The translations under genes were made by a program, and so were the position numbers. This document shows, in pieces, positions 41,681 through 52,224 of a DNA stretch of 64,000 nt. Numbering within the stretch: the first letter of the stretch is position 1; every line of letters begins with the position of its first letter. Source of the DNA: Prorocentrum cordatum (Eukaryota; Sar; Dinophyceae; Prorocentrales; Prorocentraceae); NCBI GenBank assembly GCA_963575745.1, contig CAUYUJ010014175.1, forward strand, positions 231,586 through 295,585, given 5' to 3'. The notes under the pieces were generated by a model, which searched no databases, was not told the origin of the DNA, and saw nothing but the letters and a program-made list of their open reading frames with translations.

Positions 41681-41783
41681 GGATCGCCGGAACTGTCATC
41701 GTTGTAGTCGACGTAGTGATCATCAGCCTTGCCGCCGTCGTCGCCGTCGTCGCCGTCGTCGCCGCCGCTGTCGCCGTTGTCGC

Positions 41784-41820
<37 letters not shown>

Positions 41821-42025
41821 AACGTCGTCGTGATCGTCGTCGTGATCGTCGTCGTCGTCGAGCATGGCCAGCGGCCCGCGATTTTGGGGCGAGAGAGGTG
41901 GCCCGTCTTCGGGGGGCGCCTGAGCTGGCGCATGGTCTCGAAGCCGGAGACTCTCAAGAGCAGCAGGAGGAGGCCGGTGTAACCCGCCGAGGCCGAGCTG
42001 GGGCACCCAGGGCGCGGCCCAGACC
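41681..42025. repeat. (CGTCGC)n-rich stretch, then unique sequence
   Basis: GTCGTCGCCGTCGTCGCCG from about 41,730 to 41,862 gives Val/Ala, Asp/Gly or Ser/Thr frames. After that, unique. Confidence 0.75.
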
Positions 42026-42027
42026 CC

Positions 42028-42150
42028 AACATGCGACGTCTTGATTGTTTCAATGCGCGGTCCCTGGAAGTCCCGACCCTCTCCTCAGGACCAGTTTTGT
42101 TACCGGCCTCTGGGGCCCAGCGAGACCCCCAGAGGCCGAAAATTGCTAAA
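42028..42150 (+). repeat. Dispersed repeat family R1, copy 5
   Basis: CATGCGACGTCTTGATTGTT, GGTCCCTGGAAGTCCCGACC, CTCAGGACCAGTTTTGTTAC and GAGGCCGAAAATTGC. The GTTGACGGT centre is lost. Confidence 0.75.
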
Positions 42151-42394
42151 GAGCTCCTGTCATGATACCTGTACGACGCGATCATGTCTGTCGGCGAACA
42201 TGTCTGTCGGGGGAGAGTAAGAAGGGCCGGGTCTTCACAGAAGACTTGGAAACCGCGGCCTTCCGAGAAGTGTTCTGAACCTTCCCGAGGACACAGGAGA
42301 ACTCCCAGAAGGCCGAAGGCCTTCTGAGAAATCCCGCCGTCTTCTGAGGAGGCACTCTCCCTCTCACTTCCCCCCTCGCTCGTCCTGGTCCTAG

Positions 42395-42495
42395 ATATGC
42401 GACGCCCTGATTTTTCAAAGGCGCGGTCCCTGGAAATCCCGACCCACCCCAGGACCAGCTTTTCATCCTGAGTCGTGCTTGACGGTCCTGGGGCT
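42395..42495 (+). repeat. Dispersed repeat family R1, copy 6
   Basis: ATGCGACGCCCTGATTTTTC, GGTCCCTGGAAATCCCGACC, AGCTTTTCATCCTGAGTCG and TTGACGGTCCTGGGGC. Only 245 bp after copy 5, same orientation. Confidence 0.75.
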
Positions 42496-42610
42496 TGCAG
42501 GATGGGTTCCCCCGGCGCGGTGCTGGCGAAAGCTGGCGGCGCTTGCGCCGGCGCGCCCCTGCCGCCGCCCGCGGGCCCCCAGCCGTGTGCTTCACTGGGG
42601 CCTCAGGTGG

Positions 42611-42669
42611 AGCTCCTCCTCCTCCTCCTCCTCCTCCTCCTCCTCCTCCTCCTCCTCCTCCTCCTCCTC
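42611..42669 (-). repeat. CCT tract
   Basis: About 19 perfect CCT units. It starts inside a GGTGGAGCTCC word of the 77-bp array that follows, so it appears to have expanded from that unit. Confidence 0.95.
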
Positions 42670-42719
42670 CACTGTACTCGACGAACGCCGCCCCTGCCTT
42701 GGCTCCTTATAATGCCACG

Positions 42720-42742
42720 AAGTGTGTGTGTGTGTGTGTGTG
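42720..42742 (+). repeat. (GT)n microsatellite
   Basis: About ten GT units ahead of the 77-bp array. Confidence 0.9.
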
Positions 42743-42754
42743 AGAGATGTGCCG

Positions 42755-43315
42755 ACATGGGTGTGGCGGACGCATGCGGGCACCCCCACTGGGGCCTTCG
42801 GTGGAGCTCCCCATGGGGCCACGTAGCGCTGTACTGGGTGTGGCGGACGCATGTGGCCACCCCCACTGGGGCCTCCGGTGGAGCTCCTTGTAAGGCCGCG
42901 GAACGCAGTGCTGGGCGTGGCGGACGCATGTGGCCACCCCCACTGGGGCCTTGGGTGGAGCTACCCATGGGGCCACGAAGCGCTGTACAGAGTGTGGCGG
43001 ACGCACGTTGCCACCTCCACAGGGCTTTCGGTGGAAACCCCTATGGGCCACGAAACGCTGTACCGGACGCATGTGGCCACCCCCACTGGGGCCTTCAATG
43101 GAGCTCCTTAGAAGGCCACGAAACGCTGTACTGGGTGTGCTGGCATGGGTGTGGCGGACGCATGTGGCCACCCCCACTGGGGCCTCAGGTGGAGTTCCAT
43201 ATTGGGCCACGAAACATTGTATTGGGTGTGGCGGACGCATGTGGCCACCCCCACTGGGGCCTTCGGTGGAGCTCCCTATTGGGCCACGAAGCGCTGCACT
43301 GGGAATGGCGGACGC
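42755..43315 (+). repeat. 77-bp tandem array, seven to eight copies
   Basis: Unit: GTGTGGCGGACGCATGTGGC, CACCCCCACTGGGGCCTTCG, GTGGAGCTCC, then GGCCACGAAGCGCTGTACTG. One unit is shortened near 43,060. A stray half unit (CACTGGGGCCTCAGGTGGAG) lies at 42,593 before the CCT tract. Confidence 0.95.
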
Positions 43316-43344
43316 GATGATGGTGGTGATGATGCTGCTGCTGA

Positions 43345-43354
43345 TATGATGATT

Positions 43355-43428
<74 letters not shown>

Positions 43429-43457
43429 AGTGATGATGATGCTGATGCTGATGCTGC

Positions 43458-43497
<40 letters not shown>

Positions 43498-43517
43498 AGT
43501 GATGATAGTGATGATAG

Positions 43518-43580
<63 letters not shown>

Positions 43581-43582
43581 GG
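43345..43582 (+). repeat. (ATG)n / (GAT)n tract
   Basis: About 240 bp of GAT with GATAGT and GCTGAT breaks. It gives poly-Met on one strand and poly-Ser/His on the other. Confidence 0.97.
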
Positions 43583-44127
43583 GAGGGAGGATGGGGAGGA
43601 GGCAGGAATGAGGAACGCGGGGCGTTATCTCTTCAAAACGAGGAGCCAACATCTCAGGATGGTTGGGAATGATTCGGCGGCGAATTCATGGCAGTCGGGA
43701 TCTGGGGGGGACAGGGAGGGGGGGGCATCATATATTAAGCATGTGTTGGAGATTACCCTGAGATCTGGGCCTTGCAATCCTTTCACACCTGGCGTTGTCG
43801 CCAGGTTTCGAGCCCCAGGAACATCACCGATCGATCGGGTTTGGAAAGTGAGTGCCACAGATCGACGGGGTCAAGGGCTCTGGGGCCGTTCCTGCTGAGA
43901 TCCGACGCGTCCAAAACACAACAACATATAATATAGTAACATCGGGACGGGAACCGTACACCCAAATGTTCTGCTGCATGTCTCGAGCCGGTTTGACATA
44001 TGATGGCCCCGGGGCCCGAAACTGAGCGAAAACACCGAAAACACCTGGTGTAAAACAATCCGCTGCCACCGCTCAGACCCGCCCCCTCTGAGGTAACCTC
44101 ACTGGACAAAAACAAGAAACGCTGAAT
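43583..44127. other. No gene seen
   Basis: TGAGATCCGACGCGTC at 43,898 and GGCCCCGGGGCCCGAAACTG at 44,003 are short motifs also seen near 7,849/35,373 and 7,938/34,761. Nothing else recognised. Confidence 0.4.
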
Positions 44128-44315
44128 ATCATGGATGTCGTGATTTGTTCAATGCGGGGTCCCCAGATGTCCCGCCTCTTTCCCCAGGGCCGAATTTTCA
44201 TCCGCAGTCGTTGTTTGACGGTCCTGGAGCCTGGCGAAGGCCTCTGGAAGCCAAGCAGGGCGAAACGAAATCCTTTTTGATTATGTCAATACGTTGGATA
44301 TCTGGGTATTCGCGC
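44128..44315 (+). repeat. Dispersed repeat family R1, copy 7 with 3' extension
   Basis: GGATGTCGTGATTTGTTCAA, CCCCAGGGCCGAATTTTCAT, GTTTGACGGTCCTGGAGCC, then TCAATACGTTGGATATCTGG as in copy 3. Confidence 0.78.
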
Positions 44316-44394
44316 GCAAAATCGCACACATGTGGACCGCAGAATGACGGACATGCGTTGCCGCCCGCGGGTTTGGGGGCGGGCGGAACAGGAG

Positions 44395-44575
44395 AAGAGA
44401 GGCGAGGCACGAGGGAGGCGGAGCAGGAGGAGGGAGGGAGGCGGAGCAGGAGGGAGGCGGAGCAGGAGGGATGCGGAGCAGGAGGGAGGCGGAGCAGGAG
44501 GAGGAATGGGGAGCGGAGCAGGAGGAGGGGAGGCGGAGCAGGAGGAGGGAGGCGGAAGGAGGAAGGGCACGGAGA
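44395..44575 (+). repeat. GGAGGCGGAGCAGGAGG minisatellite
   Basis: About nine purine-rich units of roughly 17-20 bp. Followed by GGA-rich sequence and a second GGA run at 44,676-44,706. Confidence 0.9.
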
Positions 44576-45230
44576 GTGGCATGATGGGGGAGGGGACTCG
44601 GAGGGCTGCGGCGAGGAGGGCGACGAGGCACAACGAGGAGGTCCTCCTCGTGCTCCTCGTCGCCCCCCCCCGCAGGAGGAGGAGGAGGAGGAGGAAAAGG
44701 AGGAGGACTGGACTGGACTGGAACGCTTACGATCCTGGGTAGTGACGCCTGGGGTGCAGCACTATGCTACCGCGCAGGGGATATGTAAAGGATCTGCGAA
44801 TTGCGATTAGCGGAGCAATAACCTGCGACTCCGCTTGGGGGGGTCCTCTGGCCCTGAGCAGGACCACCCATATGGGGAAGACCCGCGATGGCCTGCAGGG
44901 GCACCATCCTCCCAGCAGGCGCACTGGGGAGAGGAGTCGTAAGCCCACCCCAGTTTGATCCTACGTAGCCACCACCCAGCAACGACGACGAACAGAGAAC
45001 GCAAGGAGGGGGGAACGACGGGCGAGAGGAGGGGGGACACACGCACCAACACACGCACGCACACCCACGCACCACACGAGGCCAGGAGAAGAAGAGAGCA
45101 AGCAACAGCAACAGCCGCGGGAGAGAGGAGGGCAAGGAGAGGAGGAAGCAAGCAGAGCAGCGGAGGGGGCAGTGGCTACAAACCCCAAAACATGATGTCT
45201 CAGAGTCCGAAGCCCGCGCTCAGCTGATCA
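44576..45230. other. No gene seen
   Basis: GAGGAGGTCCTCCTCGTGCTC near 44,632-44,660 is a small palindrome ahead of a 30-bp GGA run. The rest is unique purine-rich sequence with CACACGCACC patches. Confidence 0.45.
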
Positions 45231-45231
45231 G

Positions 45232-45948
45232 TCAAGTGTAACGGGGGCCGTGCTGCTGAAGAATGTTCATTAATGTCCAATCTTCCAAGGCAAACTCCAA
45301 TCGTGTAACCATGTAGCGAACGAGGCCTTGAAGAGTGAAAAGGCAAATGCCGTACTCCACCACCAAGCCTTTCGAAAAGTCAACCCAATTGATGTGGCGT
45401 GCTATATTCCGTATGTCCTGTGCACTGATACCAATATCCCCATCACCTTCTTCGGAAGAGCAAATCAGAGTGTCGCTTTTCAGATATTCCAGACACGGCG
45501 GCGAAACAAGCACATCGAAGGCCCACGAGACGAAGGTAGCATATTGCTGCGTGACGCTAGCCCGATCTCCAAAACATGGTGGCGACGCAAGCGCCTCAAA
45601 GGCCCACGAAGTGAAAGTGGCATACTGATCCGTGAGAACCTGAAGCTGAACAGCCGCCTTCTCGGCCAACTCTTCCGCGGCCTTCAAATCCCCCTTGAGG
45701 TCAGGAGAGGCGCACTCTTCTCTGTCGAAGTCCCTGTCTATGATGCCAGGAGGCGCCCTATACAACAGAAGCTTGATATTCATGCCAGCTGCCAAGCACT
45801 TTCGGGCGTGTGTGCAGCGGGCGCGAGCTCGCCGACAGGCCGATGCCGATGTAGGAGCCGTCAGAGAAATGGTCGCACACGAGGGCGGCACAATACCAAA
45901 CTGAGGATCAAACTGAGGCTCGCGAGCACCTTGCATGACGACTCCCAA
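45232..45948 (-). CDS. Hypothetical protein with an internal duplication
   Basis: 238 codons, longest non-repetitive frame in the window. Readable parts: ASPDLKGDLKAAEELAEKAA, then QYATFTSWAFEALASPPCFG followed at once by QQYATFVSWAFDVLVSPPCL, then QDIRNIARHINWVDFSKGLV and FTLQGLVRYMVTRLEFALED. The duplicated segment is about 24-29 residues, mirrored in the DNA. No domain, signal or membrane segment is recognised. It lies 3' of the family I LINE on the same strand, so it may be read-through flank or another relic. A plus-strand frame over the same DNA is less protein-like. Confidence 0.4.
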   Translation of the reverse strand: MGVVMQGAREPQFDPQFGIVPPSCATISLTAPTSASACRRARARCTHARKCLAAGMNIKLLLYRAPPGIIDRDFDREECASPDLKGDLKAAEELAEKAAVQLQVLTDQYATFTSWAFEALASPPCFGDRASVTQQYATFVSWAFDVLVSPPCLEYLKSDTLICSSEEGDGDIGISAQDIRNIARHINWVDFSKGLVVEYGICLFTLQGLVRYMVTRLEFALEDWTLMNILQQHGPRYT

Positions 45949-46199
45949 ACCCCGACAGCAAAGATGGCCGGCAGTCGCGTGTTTCTCCCGTGATGCCCCT
46001 TGCGTAGGAGAGACAATCCAAGAAGAGAAATGCTATGCAACGGAGTGAAGCACCGAAGGTGTAAGTGGGCAGGGGGCGGTGTGATTCGGCATCAGAAATG
46101 CGCCCTGGGAGCCAGGTGCTTGAAAGGAGGAGGAGGAGGAGGAAGAGGAGGAGGATAATAGAACATAAGAAAGCCCGCGCAGACCAGGTCAAGCCCGGG
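45949..46199 (+). repeat. Intervening sequence with a short GGA tract
   Basis: GGAGGAGGAGGAGGAAGAGG at 46,125-46,155, purines on the plus strand. It lies beyond the 3' end of the family I LINE. Confidence 0.7.
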
Positions 46200-46212
46200 C
46201 ACGTCCTTACAT

Positions 46213-46499
46213 TTAAGCAACATGCGGAAACTTACCTTCGCTCTTGGGGGGCAGCCCCCTCTCCAGCCTGGACAGCACCTCCTTCCCAGCTTTAGTGGGG
46301 GGACTGTCGGTCTTGCAAGGCTCGGCGAGACCCTGAACATTCAACGCGGCGTGAGCACCGCAGTGAGCACGATACAAAACACCCCGCAACACTCGGAGAC
46401 AATGATTATTGGCACAATTGGGATAGAGAGGGTGGGCAGACGGGTCAGCCGAGAGACGGGCGCTCCGCAACCTCTGTTTCCTGACAAGGAAGGAGGGAA
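46213..46499 (-). pseudogene. 3' tail of family I LINE
   Basis: Continues the RNase H frame as KQRLRSARLSADPSAHPLYP and NCANNHCLRVLRGVLYRAHC to a stop near 46,213. No catalytic motif. Probably the end of the polyprotein or start of the 3' untranslated region. Confidence 0.45.
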
Positions 46500-47120
46500 T
46501 CGGGGGAGGGAACGGTGGCGCGCGGCCGAGCCTATCCGAGGTCCTCCTCGGGTTGGCCTCAACAACTTCTTGATGCACCGCCATCAAGCGGTCGAGGGTG
46601 CGAGAGGTCACTCTGTCAACGTACAGGGTGAGGTCAACCTGTTCATGGGACGGGCCACATCGTTCAGCAACCCATCCCGCGAAAAAATCAGCGCCCCAAT
46701 TCAAGGAAAAACTCCTCCTCCCCAATGGCGAATTGGGCTCTCTGGTGGGCCGTGGAATGACTCTTTGCCCACAGGACCTCGACCCTACCAGGGCCGCGAT
46801 GATCGAGCGCCGACCATATCCGAACCCGCAGATCGAGCATCGAGCTACTAGCAACTACCCGGGCTCGCGGCTGCCGCAGGCCCCGAACCAAGGGCAGGTA
46901 ATCTGAATGACGCAATATATCATCAATCGTACGAGTAAGGACCATGAGGAAGGCATGGGGTTCAGCGCGTGGACTAGACTGTTCAGGAGTAGGCACACTA
47001 CCACACACAACTACATCCAATTGGAGAGAGAGCCCATCAAGATAACCCAAACTCGCAATTGACCAACCGCAACGTCGGAGTCGCTTATCCGTAGCACACT
47101 TCCCTCCAGAGCCATCAAGG
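46500..47120 (-). pseudogene. RNase H domain of family I LINE
   Basis: Catalytic pieces in order: GLDGSGGKCATDKRLRRCGW, with the first Asp at about 47,116, then TPEQSSPRAEPHAFLMVLTR with the catalytic Glu, then RHSDYLPLVRGL with the second Asp, LDLRVRIWSALDH, VEVLWAKSHSTAHQ, and after a frameshift NWGADFFAGWVAERC, the GNxxADxxA helix with the last Asp. The first two thirds are one frame (47,120-46,690), the rest another. It would degrade the RNA template during cDNA synthesis. All catalytic residues survive. Confidence 0.85.
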
Positions 47121-47186
47121 CCCCAAGTGCATCCAGCGACGCATTGTTGAGCCTTCAGTGTGCCCCATTTCCATAGGAGTCCTTGA

Positions 47187-47214
47187 GGGGGGGGGGGGGG
47201 GGGGGGGGGGGGGG
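47187..47214 (+). repeat. 28-nt poly-G run inside the LINE
   Basis: An unbroken G28 just 5' (in element sense) of the RNase H domain. On the coding strand it is poly-C and would read poly-Pro. It probably grew after insertion, because a C28 run is unlikely in a working element. Confidence 0.95.
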
Positions 47215-47297
47215 AAGGTGACCACAGGTGGCATCCACAGAAGGAACTCCACGGATGAAGAAAGCACTAGCAGGATCAGCACCATGTGCATCTGCAA

Positions 47298-48200
47298 TTA
47301 GATACTGACTGCCAGCATACTAGGGCCCCTCAGGAAGGCATTGGAAGGGCATCCCCAACATTGGTGAAGTGGGGCCCCACGCTCATCTCCACAACGAAAG
47401 CAAACGCCTGACGTAAAGTGCCCGCTATCTTGAAGTCGGCTCTCAGGCCAACATCCACCAACAATGGTAGCGAGTAGAGCAGCACGTTTAAACTCTCCGT
47501 CATCGAGCAGCTTCTCATGATTGGCCCTGAAGACCGTGAAATCAGCCAGGCCCTGCCCACAATATTGTCGGCTCGCCGGGGCCCAGACAAGAGCAGAACA
47601 ACTAGCGCGCGCAGCTGCCGTGACGTGATAACGAAAATCAAGATCCGCCATCCTCAACGGCTGAGCGCCCTCCACCTGCCACTCGTCAATGCTAAAGGGG
47701 CCCCAGCCTGAGCCGAGCACGGTGGCAAAAAAGGCTGCGACGGGACCTCGGGCGTGTCGCCATCTATCGGAGGGGGGAACTCCTATAAACTTGCCGCTCA
47801 AGGACTCCCAAACTCTTCGAACTCCAAGTCGAAGGCCTTCAGAAAGCGAAACCAAAACCTTGGAAACCAACGTCAGCTGTTCAATGCGCAATCGATACAT
47901 AGGGTCGTCTTTGGTGTCATCCAAAACTCGCAGCACCGAAGTAGTGCACGCCCCAGTAGACCATAACCCAGAACAGGAAGCGGCCGAGGAACGGATCTGC
48001 CTGAGGGCACCAGGAGAGAGCCCCAGGAGGGAGTGCCCCAAATACCCAACGGATAGGATACCTGGCATATACACCTCACGTGAGGCCCCGCGCAGCCGAG
48101 CAAGGTATGCTAAGTTACGACTACGTCGACAGGAAATAGCTCGCCGCTGCTGGGTCTTCCACGTGGCCCGTCTCTTGCGAGCCATGGTGGCGGCGCCCAA
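47298..48200 (-). pseudogene. Thumb/connection region and zinc finger of family I LINE
   Basis: 300 open codons. Contains NLAYLARLRGASREVYMPGI, QIRSSAASCSGLWSTGACTT, the Trp-rich FFATVLGSGWGPFSIDEWQV, and near the end GVCFRCGDERGAPLHQCWGC. The last is a CxxCx(8)HxxxxC finger placed between reverse transcriptase and RNase H. The frame is intact throughout, the longest undamaged part of the element. Confidence 0.8.
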
Positions 48201-48221
48201 GTCCTTCGCGCTCGCGGCAAA

Positions 48222-49250
48222 CTAAATGGAGACGCCAGGTCCCTTAAACTCATCCTGCAAGAGCCGCTGCAACGCACCAGATGAAGCAACCGCAAGTGAC
48301 TCGGCTCTCACGGTGCACCCAATATCAGAAATGCCGTTCTGGAAGGATGCGGCAGCGGGCGGCAAGCAGCGGCAAATGCAAGCGACTGTACCTTGCAGAT
48401 ACTGCGTGATGTCATCTACATATGACCTGAGGGGAACACGAACTTGTGGGAGGTCTCCAAGGCCCTTGGGAATCCTGTTGTGAGCCTGTCTCCAGTACCC
48501 CATACAAGTAGTACTTAACCCAATGCATACTTTGGCTGCAGCCAGCCAGGATAAGACCCCCCAGGCGCCAACACGTTAGACAAACTCCCAGACACTTCAA
48601 GAAGCTTCGGGGCCGTGTGCATGAGGAGCCCCAGATACAGGAGGTGCCCAGGGCAACATTGATTAACAGCCAGGTGCAGCAATTTACGGGGGCTAACCTA
48701 ATCGAAGAACTTCTCGAGGCCTCAGTGGAGACGCAGGAGTGAAACCCGCAAGCGTGGGCCACCTCGTGGGCCAGCTCCCGAAACAGCGCGGCCTCCATGG
48801 CCGAGGACCCTTTGACCGCGGAGCCCCAGAAGCCCAAGTGAGACTTATTCCAATCGTCGATGTCACAGCCTCTAGCCTTGCAGTAGATGCGGTAGATACT
48901 ATGGCACTTGAGGATCGCACGCTCCTCACAAATGGACCTGGGGAGCACGGCCATGAGACAGCCATGGCACTGAGGTGGGAAACTCAACGTCTCTTTAACC
49001 TGGCGGAGGATGCCCGCGAACACTTCAAGCGCATCGATGGGCGCCGACAAGGGAGCACGAGGCGACCACATATCAACACCATGTGCCGTGGTAGCCTTGA
49101 AACATGTGCATGCGCGGGCAACATCAGCAACTTCCAACGGCGCACGATCTTCGAGCGAGACGATGGCGTGGGATCTCAGCACGTCCATGCCAGCATTCAA
49201 ACAAAAAGACTGCTGAGAGGTAGGGGCCCACGCGCTTCCCACTCTTTCCC
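48222..49250 (-). pseudogene. Reverse transcriptase of family I LINE, one frameshift
   Basis: First frame (49,242-48,412): CFKATTAHGVDMWSPRA, LRQVKETLSFPPQ, MAVLPRSICEERAILKCHSI, YRIYCKARGCDIDDWNKSHL and GGLILAGCSQSMHWVKYYLY. KATTAHGVDMW and the LP...RPI-like segment are fingers motifs 1-2, and ILAGCSQS is motif B. The second frame (48,503-48,222) has VRVPLRSYVDDITQYLQGT, motif C with YVDD at 48,411-48,422. Motif A is not clean; it should lie in the ASRSSSIRLAPVN segment, where the Asp is lost or hidden by a shift. Confidence 0.85.
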
Positions 49251-50055
49251 TCGAGAACTCATCCTAGACTTCGGGGCGGTGACGATTCCATTGGGCGTCT
49301 CGAAATACTCGACTCAAACCTGCCCCTCAGCCTTAAGATGCCTATGAACTGGGCTAGCACCTCGAGGAAGCGAAGCCTGCAACCGCGTGCGCATACTGGC
49401 CTTGGTCCTAGCACGCGCGAGAGCCCAAGATTTAGGACAAACCAATCCAGAAGCATCAACCAGGTTCTTCAGGGCCCCAGGGCTCCTCGGGGGGGACCAG
49501 GATATAATTCCAATTTTCTGCATCCTCTGGGCTCTCAAGAGGCTCAATATGCGAGAAGACGCCTGATGCCAAGTCCAACGCTGCCGAGCAGCGTCAGAAA
49601 AAGGGTCTTCTGCACGCGAGCTTCCACAACTCATACAGACGGCTAGAAACAAGCGGCCCATAAGACAAGTCAGGGCTCCGAAAACTCTGCGCCTGCACGC
49701 TGCGAGTCATCAGAGACAATTCTTTTCGCTTGAGAATGCCCCCATCGGCGTGCATATCGGCGCGGGCCGGTAACGATGGCACGTGCACGGGGTAAATAAA
49801 GCGCGCAATTCCATAGCACGAGGCCAGGTCAGATACTGCATACCTATGTTCCGAAATAACCATTCCTTCGAGTGATCAATCATAGCATCACACAAGTCCC
49901 CAGGCATGATCATGGGGGCCTCCAGGGACTCAGGAGCAGCAGCAGCCAGATAGGTAAGCCAGTGATTGTCAGGACCATCGGTTTCGGTGATCTCCAAGGG
50001 CTTCACGCGCTGACAAGGGGGCTCCACCATGGCCTCCAGGTTCAGGGTCACGCCC
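49251..50055 (-). pseudogene. Spacer between endonuclease and reverse transcriptase
   Basis: Readable in three frames: TLNLEAMVEPPCQRVKPLEI and DNHWLTYLAAAAPESLEAPM (50,051-49,710), MVISEHRYAVSDLASCYGIA (49,863 on), and RQRWTWHQASSRILSLLRAQ (49,661-49,314). Helical, no catalytic motif expected. Confidence 0.6.
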
Positions 50056-50059
50056 AGGC

Positions 50060-50700
50060 ACGCGTGGGTCTTGAAGGGGGAACGGAGGTAGGCAGACGCT
50101 TCCAGGTAGGGAAATCAGAGCACACAACATAATAAATGATCGTTTCACAAGCGGAGCACGTGAACTCAACGCTCTTAGGTACAATGGTTTTGGCTCCAAA
50201 AAGCTCCAAGATCCCAGCATCCTCCAGGACATCAGCCGACATGTTGAAATCTCCCATCAAAAACCACGGGATCGACAGGCCCCGAACAAACTCGGCAACA
50301 CCACGCAACCGATGAGAATTAGTTTCACAAGCTCCAATAAATGGGAGAAGGTAGATAACACCAACAGCAACAAGTGCAATCTCTGAGACGCAACTCGAGA
50401 AAGAACCAGCATTCACCGGACCCCACCTGCACCGCCCCTGTAGCCTGAATCAGAAACTTGCGCGAAAAGAGAGACGAGGCTGGACGACAGCAGCAACTCC
50501 ACCATGTGTGCCTCCACCAGGTGATGCCAGTGCATCCTGGAAGTATGGAGGCCACTTCATGTGACGACACGTCTTCTTGGCCAGGAAGCATCCAGGGCCT
50601 CTCTGATGATGCTCAGCCATGAATATGGCATCAAACTCAGCGACCTTAGCTGTTAAAAAAACCTGAGTGAACTTCGACCACTGAGCGACATTCACTAATT
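50060..50700 (-). pseudogene. Endonuclease domain (EEP fold) of family I LINE
   Basis: First frame: NVAQWSKFTQVFLTAKVAEF, DAIFMAEHHQRGPGCFLAKK with the catalytic Glu in AEHH, and ASPGGGTHGGVAAVVQPRLS. Second frame, after a shift near 50,440: ALVAVGVIYLLPFIGACETN, IPWFLMGDFNMSADVLEDAG with the D-x-N catalytic pair, and SVEFTCSACETIIYYVVCSD in place of the usual T-C-x-S-x-x-x-I-D-Y (here the Asp is Tyr). The terminal H is not seen. It would nick target DNA. Confidence 0.82.
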
Positions 50701-51620
50701 TGAACAAAACGTGATGGGCCGCCTGGGGAGGCGGAGGAGGAACGCGAAATGCCAGACCGACCAGGCGGGACGTCAGAGGCGGCACCGCCTGCTGCAGCAG
50801 CGCCTGCAAACTGCGCATCGCCTCCTGGTCCGAACTTGCCCATCTGCTCAGCCGCAGCGTTGCAGAAGACGCGGTACATGTCGCAAGTGACGTTCTGCAC
50901 ATGACGAGCGCGCTGGGCAGACTTTGCCACAATACGCTTCTTTAAGGAGATCTGCATATTCTTTAGCTTGTTGGGTACCCAGACCACTCTCTGCGGCGCG
51001 ACGTTTGAGATCACGATGCTGTCCGCGCTCGCCCTCCTCGAGGTCGTTGTCACCGACGTCGCTTCCCATGTCAGAGTAGGAGTCCTGGTCCTGGCCGCCA
51101 CGCATCCGCTGCAGATGCTGGCGGTGCTGCCATTGGGGAAGCCTGATCCCCGAGTGCAGCGCGAGATTGGCCAACTCGTCGTCGCCGAAGTCGTGCAAAT
51201 GGGCCTCGGCGCACGCGTAGTCCACCAGACGGCCGCGCAGCCAAGGATCAGCAGGAACCTCAGGCTGCTCAACCTCCATGTCTTCGGCACATGTCTTCGG
51301 CAGCCGCCTGGCCTTGGGGAACGCCATTGGCGGCGCCGCCTGCGACGGCGGGGGGGGGGGGGGGGGCGCGAGCCCCGACCGCGGCGCCAGCAGCCTTCGG
51401 GACCTGGGCGGCCTGGGCGCGCTGCTGGGCGCGCAGGCGGCGCTGCTCCTCAATCTTCTCCATCTTGAAAGTGGCGACGTTGAAGGCGGTCTCGGCTGCA
51501 TCCGCCTCTCTCGTCGTTGGCCGAGCCACCTCGAGGTTCTGCACCGCCTCGACGTGACTCTTCTGCATCTCTTACATCGTAGCCTTCGCCTTGTTGTAGC
51601 GTTCCAAAACGCCATTTGGC
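50701..51620 (-). pseudogene. Linker with coiled coil and acidic/basic segments
   Basis: Open for 256 codons (50,848-51,615) with EDMEVEQPEVPADPWLRGRL, ALHSGIRLPQWQHRQHLQRM and GSDVGDNDLEEGERGQHRDL, and in another frame MQKSHVEAVQNLEVARPTTR and KMEKIEEQRRLRAQQRAQAA, a clear heptad-type helix. A G16 run at 51,351-51,366 lies within it. No known domain. Confidence 0.55.
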
Positions 51621-52025
51621 CTCCTGGTAGGCAAGACGCTCTTGCTTGGTGGCGTACTCGACCTTCTTGGCCAGCCCAGTCTGCGCAATAGCAGCAAGCT
51701 TATCCAGCTCGCTGCCAAAATACTCGCGAACCTCAGGAACAGGGGGGGGGGCCATCACGTGCCACACCCACCAGAGCAGGGTAATGGACAGACCACGTCT
51801 CCAGCTCTCGCAGTAGTTGAGGTGGCATTGGCGCCGCAGCAGCGCCAGGAGCACCTCCACCCACTTCCCAATCATCAGGACCAGGAGCAGCGCATTCAGA
51901 CATGCACTTGTACTTGCCACCGCACTTGCTGCAGGCGCGATGACCGTGGTGAGTGAACTCCCAATTATTACAGACGGAGCAAACCTGGTACGAGCGATCC
52001 TTTTCCTTTTTCTTCGTCTTCTTCT
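51621..52025 (-). pseudogene. N-terminal zinc ribbon of family I LINE
   Basis: The minus strand from about 52,010 reads KDRSYQVCSVCNNWEFTHHG then HRACSKCGGKYKC: a CxxC...CxxC zinc-binding module followed by a third CxxxC. Further on, EVREYFGSELDKLAAIAQTG and AKKVEYATKQERLAYQEAKW form a helix. Nucleic-acid binding is likely. The start codon was not found; it should lie between 52,030 and the leader. Confidence 0.65.
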
Positions 52026-52224
52026 AACTGGCCTTGGGCACTGACTGCCATACCCAAGAGCCACCGCCATCAGCAGCGTGCCAGGGCGCGCGGCTGCGCC
52101 ACGACATGCCACACACACGTACAGTGAATGTAAAAGAACCTGCCAGACCACCAAGGTTCTTGCCTGCCGCGGACTAGCGGTATCCGTGCGTGCCAATGCG
52201 GGCTCAGCCCGCCAAAGCATTAGC

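Noticed and set aside
43353-43652. Poly-Ser or poly-Met protein
   Set aside because: Entirely an ATG/CAT trinucleotide run.
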